Source of the DNA: Mycolicibacterium sp. BiH015
GTDB lineage: Bacteria; Actinomycetota; Actinomycetes; Mycobacteriales; Mycobacteriaceae
Direction of reading: 5' to 3'
NCBI RefSeq assembly: GCF_027706845.1
Contig: NZ_JAQGCZ010000003.1
Span: 124,001 to 188,000 of the forward strand
DNA: 64,000 bases
Program-made: the position numbers and the translations under genes
The notes under the pieces: model-generated
The model's database searches: none
What the model saw: only the letters and a program-made list of their open reading frames with translations
Told to the model about the DNA's origin: nothing
In this document: piece after piece, positions 12,616-27,230 of the stretch
How positions within the stretch are numbered: position 1 is the first letter of the stretch
Layout: each line of letters begins with the position of its first letter

Positions 12616-13207
12616 GCGGGTACTGATACTCGATCGGCGGCCACGCACCCAGATCGTCGCGTGAACTGGCCACTGCAGCAAGCAGATACACCGTGGCCGC
12701 CACTGCCGCGGGGAACAGCAGGGTGGCAGCGATCTGCGCGGCCGAGTGCCCGAAGAACACCGACGGCGCCTCGGTGATGTAGTACACCCGCTGCTCTTCG
12801 GACACCGGAGCGGAAGCAATGTCGATCGCGCCGTAGCGCAGGTGCGCCAGCAGCGCGCCGACACCCACCGCAGAACCCGCCGCAGCGACCGAGCCGATGC
12901 TCAGCGCCGCCGCCATCGCCGGTCCCCGGTGTGAGGTGAACTGCCACACCAGGACTGCCGCGACAACCGCGAGCACCGACAGCATGCCGACCACCAGGAA
13001 TGCGGATGTGAACCAGTTGTCCGATTCAGCACCCAGGTAGGCCTTCACCCGGTCACTGCTGCGGGTCAGCGCGATGACGCCGTTGATCGGCGGCGCGAGC
13101 CACGCCCACAGTGCTCCGACGAGGACTCCCGCTGCGGCCAGACCTATCACCACGAACGCCAATGCTTTGTTGCGGGGGACCTCGGGCGCCCTGGAGGGTG
13201 CGGTCAT
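12551..13207 (-). CDS. DUF2567 membrane protein (Rv1591-like)
   Basis: This 218-aa protein has four hydrophobic segments, about 15-37, 66-90, 98-122 and 155-178, a charged loop after the first, and a proline/alanine-rich C-terminus. It matches the mycobacterial DUF2567 family represented by Rv1591. ATG 13207 overlaps the bsaP stop as ATGA, tying it to bioB-bsaP. Function is unknown; a link with biotin is suggested only by the operon. Its last 65 bases are antisense to the end of the lipase gene. Confidence 0.82.
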   Translation of the reverse strand: MTAPSRAPEVPRNKALAFVVIGLAAAGVLVGALWAWLAPPINGVIALTRSSDRVKAYLGAESDNWFTSAFLVVGMLSVLAVVAAVLVWQFTSHRGPAMAAALSIGSVAAAGSAVGVGALLAHLRYGAIDIASAPVSEEQRVYYITEAPSVFFGHSAAQIAATLLFPAAVAATVYLLAAVASSRDDLGAWPPIEYQYPPIGRIATAADAPPAAPAPPSP

Positions 13208-13452
13208 CGGTACTGATCCAGATCTGTGGAGTCCACCAGCCCGTGCCGAGAACACTTGGCCCACCAGCCGTCCGGGCGGACCTGGACGATCATCCGGCGG
13301 CCGCAGGCGGCGCAGAACCGCGGCGGTTCCAGGCCGAGCTGGGCAGCGGTGGGGATGCTCACGCCACCCGGCTCGATCTGCGCAATACCGGTGTAGACGT
13401 TGTAGGCGCCTGCGCCGACGGGGGCGGGCAGCTCTGTGCTGTCGGTGACCAT
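13204..13452 (-). CDS. bsaP: Biotin synthase auxiliary protein BsaP
   Basis: This is an 82-aa protein with a CAACGRR motif followed by CSRHG about 20 residues later, a cysteine set suited to metal or Fe-S binding, in a Trp/Arg-rich C-terminal half. It is the counterpart of Rv1590 and of the mycobacterial protein shown to be needed for BioB to convert dethiobiotin to biotin. It starts about 27 bp after the bioB stop and overlaps the DUF2567 gene by 4 bp. ATG 13452 is preferred; GTG 13455 one codon upstream is also possible. Confidence 0.88.
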   Translation of the reverse strand: MVTDSTELPAPVGAGAYNVYTGIAQIEPGGVSIPTAAQLGLEPPRFCAACGRRMIVQVRPDGWWAKCSRHGLVDSTDLDQYR

Positions 13453-13479
13453 CACCTTCGGTTCTACCGTGCCGCCGAA

Positions 13480-15132
<1,653 letters not shown>

Positions 15133-15140
<8 letters not shown>

Positions 15141-15657
15141 TCTGGTGCTCAACCCGCGCGTTGCCGTCCCAGTGCCGTAACCCGGCGGCGGTGGCGGGGA
15201 TGTCCTGCACAACGCCCGGCACCGCCAGCGCTGCCGGCAACTGGTCGGCAGGGACACGCCGCGCCAGCGTGACGTGCGGAGTCCAGTGTCCCGGGTCTGC
15301 GTGCGGCAGCGGCCCGTCCGTCATGTGCGGCAGGCAGATTCGGTGCACCTCGTCATGCAGCTGCAGCAATTCCGCAGTCGGCACGACGAGACGGACGAGC
15401 GTGACGGACCGCCCGGCACCGAACAGCATCGGAGCCCCGAGAACGCAGCGCAGTGGAAGGCGGGACAGCAGTGGCAGCAGCGCGTCGTCCACGCCGTCGC
15501 CCAACTCGCCGGCCACCGTCAGCGTGACGTGCGGCCGGTTGGTGTCGGAACGATGACCGGCGAGGCTGCGAATTCCGTTCTGCGCGAGGTTGTCCCACAC
15601 CTGGCGGACGGCGGCATCGGTGTCGGCGTCGAACAGCAACTCGACGGAGTGGACCAT
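15133..15657 (-). CDS. 2H phosphoesterase / 2'-5' RNA ligase-like protein
   Basis: This 174-aa protein carries two HVTL motifs (PHVTLTV at about 44-50 and PHVTLAR at about 134-140), the paired H-x-T signatures of 2H phosphoesterases such as ThpR and cyclic phosphodiesterases. ATG 15657 shares one base with the bioD stop (TGATG), so the two are translationally coupled. What a cyclic-phosphate or RNA-end enzyme does in a biotin operon is unknown; placement may be incidental. Substrate not predictable. Confidence 0.8.
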
Positions 15658-16337
15658 CAGCCGACGAGGGCTTCGACCCATGCCCGGTCGAACGCCTGCG
15701 CGCTGAGTCGCTCGAAGTCGGCGGCGCCGAGCGTGCCGGCCCCGGCGGGCAGCGCGGCGCGGACCGGTGCGAGCCGCGCCAGCGCATCGCGGTTGTCGAT
15801 CTCGGCGACTCCGGGTTGGGCCGGCCACGCGCCGATCACCAGGCCGGCGCTGTCGAGGTCCCTGTGCGCCAGGGCTTCCAGGGTCAGCACGGTGTGGTTG
15901 AGTGTGCCCAGGCCGGGTGCGACGACCGTCAGCACCGGCGCCCCGAGATCGACCGCAAGGTCGCGCAGCGTGGTCCCGTCCGCCCCGATCTCGACGAGTA
16001 GCCCCCCTGCCCCTTCGACCAGAGTGAGCCGGTGCGGGCGATCGGCGGCCGTGACAAGATCGCGAAGCGCCTGCCGGGTCGGCAGCTCGGCGCCCGCCCG
16101 CTGTGCTGCCGCCAGCGGCGCCAGCGGTTCGGGAAACTTTGCCAGAGAGTGCAATTGGGTAATACCCGCGAGTCGGGCCACTTCGGCGAGGTCGTCGTCT
16201 CCGTCTACCGTTCCGGTCTGTACGGGCTTGCACACCGCGACGTCGATACCGGCGAGCCGGGCATGGCAGGCCAGTGCCGCAGTGGCGACGGTCTTCCCTA
16301 TGCCGGTACCGGTTCCGGTGACGACGAGGACACTCAC
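15657..16337 (-). CDS. bioD: Dethiobiotin synthetase BioD
   Basis: This is a 226-aa ATP-dependent carboxylase closing the ureido ring from DAPA. The P-loop GTGTGIGKT is at about 8-16, with CKPVQTG (DAPA site) and [11 protein letters not shown] (Mg/carbamate loop) following. GTG 16337 overlaps the bioF stop as GTGA and replaces longer open frames that run into bioF. Order bioA, bioF, bioD is as in M. tuberculosis Rv1568-Rv1570. Confidence 0.95.
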   Translation of the reverse strand: MSVLVVTGTGTGIGKTVATAALACHARLAGIDVAVCKPVQTGTVDGDDDLAEVARLAGITQLHSLAKFPEPLAPLAAAQRAGAELPTRQALRDLVTAADRPHRLTLVEGAGGLLVEIGADGTTLRDLAVDLGAPVLTVVAPGLGTLNHTVLTLEALAHRDLDSAGLVIGAWPAQPGVAEIDNRDALARLAPVRAALPAGAGTLGAADFERLSAQAFDRAWVEALVG

Positions 16338-17473
16338 GACGACAACACCTCGGTGAGCACCTGGCGGGCGAGGGCCATTTCGTCGTCCGACAGGGATGCG
16401 CGCGCCGTCAGACGCAGTCGGGAGGTTCCCGCGGGCACGGTGGGTGGACGGAAACAACCGACACGCACGCCCCGCTCGAGGCACGCCAGGGCTGCGCCCA
16501 GGGCGACCTCGGGTTCTCCCAAGATCACCGACACCACCGCCGAGGACGGGACTTCGGCGACACCGCAGATCGACGCCAGCGTCGCCGCATGGTCGAGCAC
16601 GCGTTGCGCACGCCAGGGTTCGTCGATCAGCACCTGCAATGCCGCGTACGCGGCGCCAACCGCTGCAGGCGCCAGACCGGTGTCGAAGATGAACGGCCGC
16701 GCCGCGTCGATCAGATGGTCGCGCACCGCGGCGGGACCCAGCACCACCCCGCCCTGACTGCCGAGCGCCTTCGACAGCGTCGTCGTCATCACCACGTCCG
16801 GCGCTCCGGCCAGGCCCACCTCGTCGAGGAGCCCGCGCCCGCGGTCACCGCGCACGCCGAGCCCGTGAGCCTCGTCAACGATCAGCAGCGCCCCGTGCCG
16901 GCGGCACGCGTCGTGCAGGGCCCGCAGCGGCGCGACGTCGCCGTCGGCGGAGAACACCGAGTCAGTGACGACGACCGCCCGTTCTTCGGACCGGGTAGCC
17001 AAGGCCTCCTCGACCGCTGACGGGTCGTTGTGCGGTGTGACAACCACTCGCGCGCGGGACAGCCGGCAGGCGTCGACGAGCGAGGCGTGGGTGAGCGCGT
17101 CGGACACCAGCAGCGACCCGGGGCCTGAGAGTGCGACGACGGCGCCGAGGTTGGCGGTGTATCCCGACGAGAACACCAGCGCAGACCCCGCACCGACGAA
17201 CGACGCGAGCGCGTCCTCGAACTGCTCGTGCAGTTCGGTGTTGCCGGTAACCAGGCGCGACCCGGTCGAACCCGCGCCCCATGTGCGCAGTGCAGCGACG
17301 CCGCCCTCGATCACGCGGGGATGTTGGGAGAGCCCGAGGTAGTCGTTGGACGCGAGATCGAGTTCCGCGCCGACGGGTGGGCGGGTACGCAACGACCGTC
17401 GCAGGCCCGCGGCACGGCGCTGGGTCTCGACGTCGCCGAGCCAGGCCAGTGGTGACAGACCGACGTGCGTCAC
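16334..17473 (-). CDS. bioF: 8-amino-7-oxononanoate synthase BioF
   Basis: This 379-aa PLP enzyme condenses pimeloyl thioester with alanine. The cofactor lysine is in [13 protein letters not shown]. The [20 protein letters not shown] and VDEAHGLG motifs are present. GTG 17473 is preferred because GAGGAG lies four bases upstream and the product resembles known BioF from residue 1. However, the frame stays open to GTG 17524, the expected transcription start; a leaderless 396-aa form with 17 extra residues (VFNRRLAAVFK...) is possible and mirrors the bioB leader ORF. Confidence 0.94.
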   Translation of the reverse strand: MTHVGLSPLAWLGDVETQRRAAGLRRSLRTRPPVGAELDLASNDYLGLSQHPRVIEGGVAALRTWGAGSTGSRLVTGNTELHEQFEDALASFVGAGSALVFSSGYTANLGAVVALSGPGSLLVSDALTHASLVDACRLSRARVVVTPHNDPSAVEEALATRSEERAVVVTDSVFSADGDVAPLRALHDACRRHGALLIVDEAHGLGVRGDRGRGLLDEVGLAGAPDVVMTTTLSKALGSQGGVVLGPAAVRDHLIDAARPFIFDTGLAPAAVGAAYAALQVLIDEPWRAQRVLDHAATLASICGVAEVPSSAVVSVILGEPEVALGAALACLERGVRVGCFRPPTVPAGTSRLRLTARASLSDDEMALARQVLTEVLSS

Positions 17474-17500
17474 GGTGCTCCTCACGTCTCGCTTGAACAC

Positions 17501-17514
17501 GGCGGCGAGCCGCC
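17501..17514. repeat. Hairpin in the bioF leader, counterpart of the bioB hairpins
   Basis: GGCGG-CGAG-CCGCC. The loop is identical to the bioB hairpins and both stem arms differ in a paired way (GTCGG/CCGAC there), so pairing is kept while sequence changes. It is flanked by TTGAACAC half-sites like the bioB repeat unit. Confidence 0.75.
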
Positions 17515-17517
17515 TAT

Positions 17518-17530
17518 TGAACACCGTTCA
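17518..17530. promoter_or_regulatory. BioQ operator at bioF, overlapping the end of bioA
   Basis: An identical copy of TGAAC-ACC-GTTCA lies next to a TAACCT -10 (17535-17530, minus strand). The operator includes the bioA stop codon (17528-17530), so the bioF promoter is built into the last codons of bioA. Confidence 0.88.
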
Positions 17531-18829
17531 GGTTAGAGCACGCACGACCTGGAGCATCGCCGAGGTGATCTGGGCGACCTCGGCAGGGGTGCAGATGAAG
17601 GGCGGCATCACGTAGACGAGGTTGCGGAACGGGCGCAGCCACACCCCGTGCTCGACGGCAACGGGTGTGGCGACACGAAGGTCGACCGGTCGGTCCACTT
17701 CGATCACACCGATCGCTCCCAACACCCGCACATCGACGACCCTCGGCAACTCGGCGGCCGGTGCCAATCCCTCGCGCAAGCCGTCCTCGATCGCGCGCAC
17801 CCGGGACCGCCAGTCGGTCGACAGAAGCAGCTCGATCGAGGCCACGCTGACCGCGCACGCCAGGGCATTGGCCATGAAGGTGGGGCCGTGCATGAGTGCT
17901 CCCGGCGGATTGCCGCTGATCGTGTCGGCGATCGCGCGGGTGCACAGCGTCGCCGCCAGGGTCAGATAGCCACCGGTCAGCGCTTTGCCGACGCACATGA
18001 CATCCGGGCGGACCCCGGCATGATCGGCGGCGAACATCTCGCCGGTCCTGCCGAACCCCGTCGCGATCTCGTCGAAGATCAGCAAGACCTCGTGCTCGTC
18101 GCAGAGCCTGCGCAGATCCGCGAGGTAACGCGGGTCGTGGAACCGCATTCCACCCGCGCCCTGCACAACCGGCTCGACGATCACCGCGGCAAGCTCGTGC
18201 CTGTGACGGCGGAGCTGCTCGGCGAACGCGGCAATGTAGGTGGGGTCGTAGTCGGCGGGCACAGGCGGCGCGAACACCTGATCGGCCAGCAGCGAATTCG
18301 CGCCGGTCCAGAGCTCGTGCATGCCGCCGTGCGGATCGCACACGCTCATCGGGGTGAAGGTGTCGCCGTGGTAGCCGCCACGCCACGTCATCAGGCGGCT
18401 CTTGGCGGGATGCCCGCTGCTGCGCCAATACTGCAGCACCATCTTGACCGCGACCTCGACCGACACCGATCCGGAGTCGCTGAAGAACACCGTCTCGAGA
18501 CCCTCCGGCGTCAGGTCGACCAGGAGGCGCGCGAGCCGGGCCGCGGGCTCGTGGGTGAGCCCCCCGAACATGACGTGGTTCATCGTCGCGAGTTGACGCG
18601 TGATCGCCGCGTCCAACACCGGGTGGCCGTGGCCGTGCACCGCCGTCCACCACGACGCCATCGCGTCGAGCACCTCGACTTCTCGACCGTCGTGCACGAC
18701 GGTGAGCCACGCGCCGCGCGCACCGACCGCAACGACCGGCGACAGGGCATCGTCGCCGATGGGGCTGTAGGGGTGCCAGATATGAGCGGCGTCGATGGCG
18801 CTGATCTCGGCAGGCCTCAACGCAGACAC
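17528..18829 (-). CDS. bioA: Adenosylmethionine-8-amino-7-oxononanoate aminotransferase BioA
   Basis: This 433-aa class III PLP aminotransferase makes DAPA from KAPA using SAM as amino donor. The PLP lysine is in [45 protein letters not shown] and [12 protein letters not shown] are characteristic of BioA. GTG 18829 is chosen: TAATCT lies seven bases upstream, giving a leaderless mRNA, and the length matches M. tuberculosis BioA. Upstream in-frame codons antisense to the acyltransferase gene are ignored. No BioQ palindrome is visible before bioA. Confidence 0.94.
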   Translation of the reverse strand: MSALRPAEISAIDAAHIWHPYSPIGDDALSPVVAVGARGAWLTVVHDGREVEVLDAMASWWTAVHGHGHPVLDAAITRQLATMNHVMFGGLTHEPAARLARLLVDLTPEGLETVFFSDSGSVSVEVAVKMVLQYWRSSGHPAKSRLMTWRGGYHGDTFTPMSVCDPHGGMHELWTGANSLLADQVFAPPVPADYDPTYIAAFAEQLRRHRHELAAVIVEPVVQGAGGMRFHDPRYLADLRRLCDEHEVLLIFDEIATGFGRTGEMFAADHAGVRPDVMCVGKALTGGYLTLAATLCTRAIADTISGNPPGALMHGPTFMANALACAVSVASIELLLSTDWRSRVRAIEDGLREGLAPAAELPRVVDVRVLGAIGVIEVDRPVDLRVATPVAVEHGVWLRPFRNLVYVMPPFICTPAEVAQITSAMLQVVRALT

Positions 18830-18836
18830 CTTCGGT

Positions 18837-18842
18837 AGATTA
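18837..18842 (-). promoter_or_regulatory. -10 element of leaderless bioA
   Basis: TAATCT, seven bases before GTG 18829, in the 23-bp gap to the divergent acyltransferase gene. Confidence 0.6.
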
Positions 18843-18852
18843 ACCGTCGACC

Positions 18853-21047
18853 ATGATGACCCTCGCCCCCGCCCGACCGGCTCAGACCGAAGCCCCGGGC
18901 TCGACCCCACGTGTCCCGGTGCAACCCGGCGCCGGAATGGGAACACGCACGTCAGGCTTCTACCGGCATGATCTCGACGGGCTTCGCGGTGTCGCCATCG
19001 CCCTGGTCGCGGTGTTCCACGTCTGGTTCGGGAGGGTGTCGGGCGGTGTCGACGTCTTCCTGGTGCTGTCCGGCTTCTTCTTCGGCGGCCGGTTGCTGCG
19101 CAACGCCCTCACCCCGGGTGCCTCGCTACGGCCGGTGCCCGAAGTCACCCGTCTGATCCGGCGGCTGCTGCCCGCACTGGTGGTGGTGCTCGCCGCGTCG
19201 GCGGTGCTGACGATCCTCATCCAACCCGAGACTCGCTGGGAGGCCTTCGCCGACCAGAGCCTGGCCAGCCTGGGCTACTACCAGAACTGGGAACTGGCCA
19301 GTACCGCCGCGGACTACCTGCGCGCCGGAGAATCGGTCAGCCCGTTGCAGCACATCTGGTCGATGTCGGTGCAGGGTCAGTTCTACATCGCATTCCTGGC
19401 CCTGATCGTGTTGTGCGCGTGGGTTTTTCGCCGCATCTTCGGCAGGTACGCACGCGCTGCTTTCGTGACGTTGCTCAGTGCGTTGACGATCGCGTCGTTC
19501 GTCTACGCGATCATCGCGCACAACGCCGACCAGGCGACGGCCTACTACAACAGCTTCGCCCGCGCCTGGGAGCTGCTGGTCGGCGTGCTCGTCGGCGCGG
19601 TCGTCCCGTACGTGCGCTGGCCGATGTGGCTACGGACCGTGCTCGCAGTCGTCGGGCTCGCCGCCATCCTGTCCTGCGGGGCGCTGATCGACGGCGTGCA
19701 CGAGTTCCCCGGCCCGTGGGCGCTGGTACCGGTCGGTGCGACGCTGTTGTTCATTTTGTCGGCGGCCAACCGCTACGCCGACCCCCACACCGACGGCCGC
19801 ATCCCGGCGCCCAACCGGCTGCTGGCATCGAAACCCTTCGTGGCGCTGGGCGCAATGGCCTATGCGCTGTACCTGTGGCACTGGCCGTTGCTGATCTTCT
19901 ACCTCGCCTACACCGGCGGGTCGCGGGTCACCTTCATCGAGGGCGCGGGCGTCCTGCTGGTTTCGGGCGTACTCGCATGGGTGACGACGCGCTACGTCGA
20001 GGAGCCGTTGCGCGCTCGCGGCGCACCCGCCACTGCGGCAGTTGTCCGCAAGACGCCCCTGCGCACCCGGCTGCGCAGGCCCACGATCGTGCTGGGCTCG
20101 ACCGTCGCACTGCTCGGCGTCGCCCTGACTGCGACGTCGTTCACGTGGCGGGAGCACGTCACGGTGCTGCGCGCCAACGGCGAAGAGCTGTCCACCCTTT
20201 CGATCCGGGACTATCCCGGCGCGCGGGCGCTCATCAACAACGCCAAGGTGCCCCAGCTGCCGATGCGCCCCACGGTGCTGGAGGCCAAAGACGACCTTCC
20301 CGAGTCCACCACCGACGGGTGCATCAGCGACTTCGACAACGTCGGCGTCATCAACTGCACCTACGGCGACAAAGCGGCGACCCGGACGATCGCGCTGGCC
20401 GGCGGCTCGCACGCCGAACACTGGATCACCGCGCTGGATCTGCTCGGCCGGATGCATAACTTCAAGGTGGTCACTTATCTCAAGATGGGCTGCCCCCTCA
20501 CCACGGAGCAGAACCCGTTGGTGATGGGCGACAACCGGCCGTACCCCAAATGCAGGGAATGGAACGAGCGCGTGATGCCGCGCATCATCGCCGACAAGCC
20601 TGACTACGTGTTCACCACCTCGACCAGGCCGTGGAACATCAAGCCCGGCGACGTGATGCCCTCGAGCTATCTCGGAATCTGGCAGGAGTTCTCCGACAAC
20701 GACATTCCGGTGCTCGCGATGCGCGACACCCCGTGGATGGTGCGCGACGGCGAACCCTTCTTCCCCGCCGACTGCCTCGCCGACGGCGGGGACGCCATCT
20801 CCTGCGGGATCGAACGTTCCGAAGTACTGTCGGACCACAATCCGACGCTGGACTACCTTGCCCGGTTCCCGGTGCTCAAGCCGCTCGACATGAGCGACGC
20901 GGTCTGTCGTTCCGACTACTGCCGAGCCGTGGAGGGGAACGTGTTGATGTACCACGATGCGCATCACATCTCGTCGACCTACATGCGCACGATGACCAGT
21001 GAACTGGGTCGTCAGATCGGCGCCGCCACCGGTTGGTGGACCGACTG

Positions 21048-21048
<1 letters not shown>
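18853..21048 (+). CDS. Membrane acyltransferase with C-terminal SGNH domain (OafA/Rv1565c type)
   Basis: This 731-aa protein has an N-terminal acyltransferase-3 domain (about 35-400) with some ten membrane helices, starting with the signature [21 protein letters not shown] periplasmic SGNH hydrolase-like domain follows (about 445-730). Within it [11 protein letters not shown] is the block I serine region and the C-terminal DAHHIS supplies Asp/His. Such proteins O-acylate cell-envelope glycans. It overlaps glgX by one base (TGATG), so it is linked to the glycogen/trehalose operon. Substrate unknown. Confidence 0.88.
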
Positions 21049-23192
<2,144 letters not shown>

Positions 23193-23193
23193 G

Positions 23194-25488
23194 ATGGCAG
23201 TCATCTCGACATACCGGCTGCAGATGCGCGGACCGGCCAGCGGCGAAGCCTTCACGTTCGCCGACGCGGAGAACCTCGTCGACTATCTCAGCGAGCTCGG
23301 GGTGTCCCACCTGTACCTCTCCCCCATCCTCACGGCGGGGGAAGGCTCCGCCCACGGCTACGACGTGACCGACCCCACGACGATCTCTGCTGAACTCGGC
23401 GGGCCCGAAGGGTTTCGGCAGCTCAGCGAGAAAGCACGGTCCGCCGGCCTCGGTGTGATTGTCGACATCGTGCCCAACCACGTCGGGGTCGACGTTCCCT
23501 CTCAGAACAAGTGGTGGTGGGATCTGCTCGCCCACGGGCGTGATTCGGCATACGCGTCCTACTTCGACGTCGACTGGACACTCGACCCGCAGGGGCGAAT
23601 CGTGCTGCCGGTCCTGGGTTCTGACGACGATGTGGCCGATCTGACCGTCGACGGCGACGTGCTGCGGTTGGGCGACCGGCAATGGCCCGTCGCCCCCGGC
23701 ACCGGCGGCGGGAGCGGGCCCGAAGTGCACGACCGGCAGCACTACAAGCTGATCGGCTGGCGGAACAATGTCTGCGGATACCGCCGGTTCTTCTCGATCA
23801 CCTCCCTGGCGGGGTTGCGCCAGGAGGACAAGGCCGTATTCGACGCCACGCACGCCGAAGTCAAGCGATGGTTCGACGAAGGCCTGGTCGACGGAATCCG
23901 AATCGACCATCCCGACGGGTTGTCCGAACCCGCAGGCTATCTCGGATGGCTTCGCGAACTCACCGGACCCGAGGCGTGGATCGTGATCGAGAAGATCCTG
24001 GCGGTCGACGAGGCGCTGGACATCAGCTTGCCCGTCGCCGGGACCACGGGTTACGACGCACTGCGAGAGGCCGGCGGGCTGTACATCGACCCGGCCGGCG
24101 CCAAGTCGCTGACCGCGTTGGTCGAATCAGCCGGCGTCGACTACTCGACCATGAGTGATCAGGGGCGCGAACTGAAGGTGGAGGCGGTCACCGTCACGCT
24201 GGCCAGCGAGCTGGCGAGGCTGCGCCGCGCCGTGGTCGCCGCCACCGGTCGCGACCACACACTGCTCGGTGATGCCATTGCACTGCTGCTCAGCCATGTC
24301 GGTGTCTACCGGTCCGACTACCCCACCCTTGCGGTGGTGCTGCCCGTCGCCATCGCCGAAACCAGTTCGGAACGACCGGAACTGACGGATCCGCTGGCGT
24401 TGCTCGCGACCGCCCTCGACGTCAGCGACGAGGTGGCGACCCGACTGCAGCAGCTGTGCGGGGCGGCGACGGCGAAGTCGATGGAGGACTGCCTCTTCTA
24501 CCGGGACCCGCGGCTGGTGTCGTTGAACGAGGTCGGTGGAGAACCGGAGCACTTCGGGGTCAGCGCCGCAGAATTCCACCAGCGCGCCTCCGTCCGGGCA
24601 GCCCTGTGGCCCCACGCCATGACGACATTGACCACCCACGACACCAAGCGCGGCGAGGACGTCCGCGCCCGCATCGGAGTCCTGTCGCAGGTTCCCTCGC
24701 TGTGGTCGGAGCTGGTCGAGGGTTGGCAGCGCAGCACCCCACCACCGGACCCGGTCACCGGACTTTTCCTCTGGCAGAACATGTTCGGAGTCTGGCCGAC
24801 CAGCGGTGAGGTGAGCGACGAGCTCCGCCGGCGCCTCCATGCGTATGCCGAGAAAGCGATTCGCGAGGCCGCGCTGCACACGACGTGGAACGATCCCGAC
24901 GAAGACTTCGAACGCGCCGTCCACGATTGGCTGGACGAGGTCATCGACGGTCCTGTCGGCCGCGAGCTGACAGCTCTGGTGACCCGGCTTGCCCCGCACG
25001 GTCACAGTGATGCGTTGGGCCAGAAGCTCATCGCCCTGACCACGCCCGGCGTTCCCGACATCTATCAAGGCACCGAACTCTGGGAGGACAGCCTGGTGGA
25101 TCCGGACAACCGGCGCGCGGTCGACTACCCCCTCCGACGCGACGCGTTGACCTCGCTGGAGCACCCGAAGATTCGCGTGGTTACGGAAGCGCTCACATTA
25201 CGCCGCGAACGACCCGCCACCTTCCTGTCAGGCGGCTACCGTCCGGTGCCCGCGGACGGCGACGCCGCCGAGCACCTGGTGTCCTATCTGCGCGGCGACG
25301 ACGTCCTGGTCGCGGTGAGCCGGTGGACCGTGCGACTGGTCGACAACGGCTGGGGGGAAACGTCTCTCGCCCTGCCCGACGGCGCGTGGACCGACCGGCT
25401 CACCGGAACGGTACACAGCGGAGATGTGGCCGCCGGCGAGCTGTTCGCAGATCTCCCAGTCGCATTGCTGGTGCGCGCCGATGCCTGA
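23194..25488 (+). CDS. treY: Maltooligosyltrehalose synthase TreY
   Basis: This 764-aa GH13 intramolecular transglucosylase converts the reducing-end maltose unit of maltodextrin to a trehalose unit. The start STYRLQMR, DIVPNHVG, GIRIDHPDGL with the nucleophile, VIEKILAVDE with the acid, and TTHDTKRGEDVRARI are TreY signatures. ATG 23194 follows the glgX stop by one base; the frame is open further upstream inside glgX but that is not used. It overlaps treZ by 8 bp. Confidence 0.95.
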   Translation: MAVISTYRLQMRGPASGEAFTFADAENLVDYLSELGVSHLYLSPILTAGEGSAHGYDVTDPTTISAELGGPEGFRQLSEKARSAGLGVIVDIVPNHVGVDVPSQNKWWWDLLAHGRDSAYASYFDVDWTLDPQGRIVLPVLGSDDDVADLTVDGDVLRLGDRQWPVAPGTGGGSGPEVHDRQHYKLIGWRNNVCGYRRFFSITSLAGLRQEDKAVFDATHAEVKRWFDEGLVDGIRIDHPDGLSEPAGYLGWLRELTGPEAWIVIEKILAVDEALDISLPVAGTTGYDALREAGGLYIDPAGAKSLTALVESAGVDYSTMSDQGRELKVEAVTVTLASELARLRRAVVAATGRDHTLLGDAIALLLSHVGVYRSDYPTLAVVLPVAIAETSSERPELTDPLALLATALDVSDEVATRLQQLCGAATAKSMEDCLFYRDPRLVSLNEVGGEPEHFGVSAAEFHQRASVRAALWPHAMTTLTTHDTKRGEDVRARIGVLSQVPSLWSELVEGWQRSTPPPDPVTGLFLWQNMFGVWPTSGEVSDELRRRLHAYAEKAIREAALHTTWNDPDEDFERAVHDWLDEVIDGPVGRELTALVTRLAPHGHSDALGQKLIALTTPGVPDIYQGTELWEDSLVDPDNRRAVDYPLRRDALTSLEHPKIRVVTEALTLRRERPATFLSGGYRPVPADGDAAEHLVSYLRGDDVLVAVSRWTVRLVDNGWGETSLALPDGAWTDRLTGTVHSGDVAAGELFADLPVALLVRADA

Positions 25489-27214
25489 TCACGAATTCGC
25501 GGTGTGGGCGCCACAGCCCCAACAGGTGCGCCTCGACGTCGACGGCACGCTGCACCCGATGACCCGCACGCAGGACGGCTGGTGGCGCGCGGTCGTGGAC
25601 GCCGCCCCCGACGCCCGCTACGGGTTCGTGCTCGACGACGACCCGACCGTCATCCCCGACCCGCGCTCCGCTCGACAGCCCGAGGGCGTGCATGAGCGCT
25701 CACAGCTGTGGACTCCGCCGCGCGACACGTGGACCGACGCCGGATGGCAGGGCCGCTCGATCGAGGGCGGCGTCATCTACGAACTCCACATCGGCACGTT
25801 CACCCCGGGGGGAACGTTCGACTCTGCCATCGAAAAGCTCGACTACCTCGTCGATCTCGGTGTCGATTTCGTCGAGGTGATGCCCGTCAACGCGTTCAGC
25901 GGAACCCACGGCTGGGGCTACGACGGCGTGCTCTGGTATGCGGTGCACGAGCCGTACGGCGGCCCGGACGGGCTGATCCGCTTCGTCGACGCGTGCCACA
26001 ACCGAGGCCTCGGCGTCCTCATCGACGCGGTGTTCAACCACCTGGGGCCGTCCGGCAACTATCTGCCGAAGTTCGGGCCCTACATGTCGAGCGGCTCGAA
26101 TCCGTGGGGCGAATCGATCAACATCTCCGACGCCGGGTCCGACCAGGTACGCCGCTACATCCTCGACTGCGCACTGCGCTGGATGCGCGACTTCCACGCC
26201 GACGGATTGCGGCTGGACGCCGTGCACGCCCTGGTCGACACCACCGCCGTCCACATTCTCGAAGAACTCTCCGCCGAAACCGACGCGCTCGCACAACAAG
26301 TCGGTCGCCCGCTGTCGCTGGTCGCGGAGAGCGACATGAACGATCCGCGGCTGATCACGCCCCGAGACCAGGGCGGACTGGGGATGACGGCGCAGTGGGA
26401 CGACGACATCCACCACGCCATTCACTCCGCCGTCTCCGGCGAACGCCAGGGCTATTACGGCGACTTCGGAACGCTGGCGACGCTGGCGGAGACGTTGCGG
26501 CACGGGTACTTCCACGCGGGCACCTACTCGACGTTCCGCGGTCGGCGACACGGCCGCCCGCTGGACACCGCGACGATCCCCGCGACGAGGCTGCTGGCCT
26601 ACACCCTGACCCATGACCAGGTCGGCAATCGTGCGATCGGCGATCGCCCCTCCCAGAACCTCACGGTGGGCCAACAGGCCATCAAGGCCGCGCTGGCCCT
26701 CGGGTCTCCCTACACGGCAATGCTTTTCATGGGCGAAGAGTGGGCCTCGTCCTCGCCGTTCCAATTCTTCAGCTCCCACCCCGAACCGGAGCTGGCCCGC
26801 GCGACCGCAGAAGGGCGCAAGAAGGAGTTCGCCGACCACGGATGGGACGCCGACGACATCCCCGATCCCCAGGACCCCGAAACGTTCACACGCTCCAAAC
26901 TCAAGTGGGACGAGACCGGCGACGGCGAGCACACGCAGTTGCTGGATTTCTATCGCGCCCTGATTGCCCTGCGCCGCAACGAACCTGACATGGCCGACCC
27001 GTGGCTGGACCACCTTCGCGTCGACTACGACGAGGAGCAGCGCTGGTTCGTCATGCGTCGCGGAGCGCTTGCGATCATCTGCAATCTCGGCACCGTAGCC
27101 GTCGACGTGCCGGTGACGGGCGAGGCGGTGCTGGCCTGGGGCGAGCCGGTCGCCGGCGACCATTCGACCCGGATAGACGGGCATTCGGTGGCAGTACTGC
27201 GAGGCGTGAAGTAG
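25481..27214 (+). CDS. treZ: Maltooligosyltrehalose trehalohydrolase TreZ
   Basis: This 577-aa GH13 hydrolase releases free trehalose from the TreY product. An N-terminal beta domain (HEFAVWAPQPQQVRLDV) precedes the barrel with GWGYDG, DAVFNHLGPSGNY, GLRLDAVHAL, VAESDMND and LTHDQVGNR. Start ATG 25481 lies within the end of treY. Together glgX-treY-treZ form the complete glycogen-to-trehalose (TreYZ) route; trehalose is a core mycobacterial osmolyte and mycolate carrier. Confidence 0.95.
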   Translation: MPDHEFAVWAPQPQQVRLDVDGTLHPMTRTQDGWWRAVVDAAPDARYGFVLDDDPTVIPDPRSARQPEGVHERSQLWTPPRDTWTDAGWQGRSIEGGVIYELHIGTFTPGGTFDSAIEKLDYLVDLGVDFVEVMPVNAFSGTHGWGYDGVLWYAVHEPYGGPDGLIRFVDACHNRGLGVLIDAVFNHLGPSGNYLPKFGPYMSSGSNPWGESINISDAGSDQVRRYILDCALRWMRDFHADGLRLDAVHALVDTTAVHILEELSAETDALAQQVGRPLSLVAESDMNDPRLITPRDQGGLGMTAQWDDDIHHAIHSAVSGERQGYYGDFGTLATLAETLRHGYFHAGTYSTFRGRRHGRPLDTATIPATRLLAYTLTHDQVGNRAIGDRPSQNLTVGQQAIKAALALGSPYTAMLFMGEEWASSSPFQFFSSHPEPELARATAEGRKKEFADHGWDADDIPDPQDPETFTRSKLKWDETGDGEHTQLLDFYRALIALRRNEPDMADPWLDHLRVDYDEEQRWFVMRRGALAIICNLGTVAVDVPVTGEAVLAWGEPVAGDHSTRIDGHSVAVLRGVK

Positions 27215-27230
27215 TGATCCGCGTGACGCG

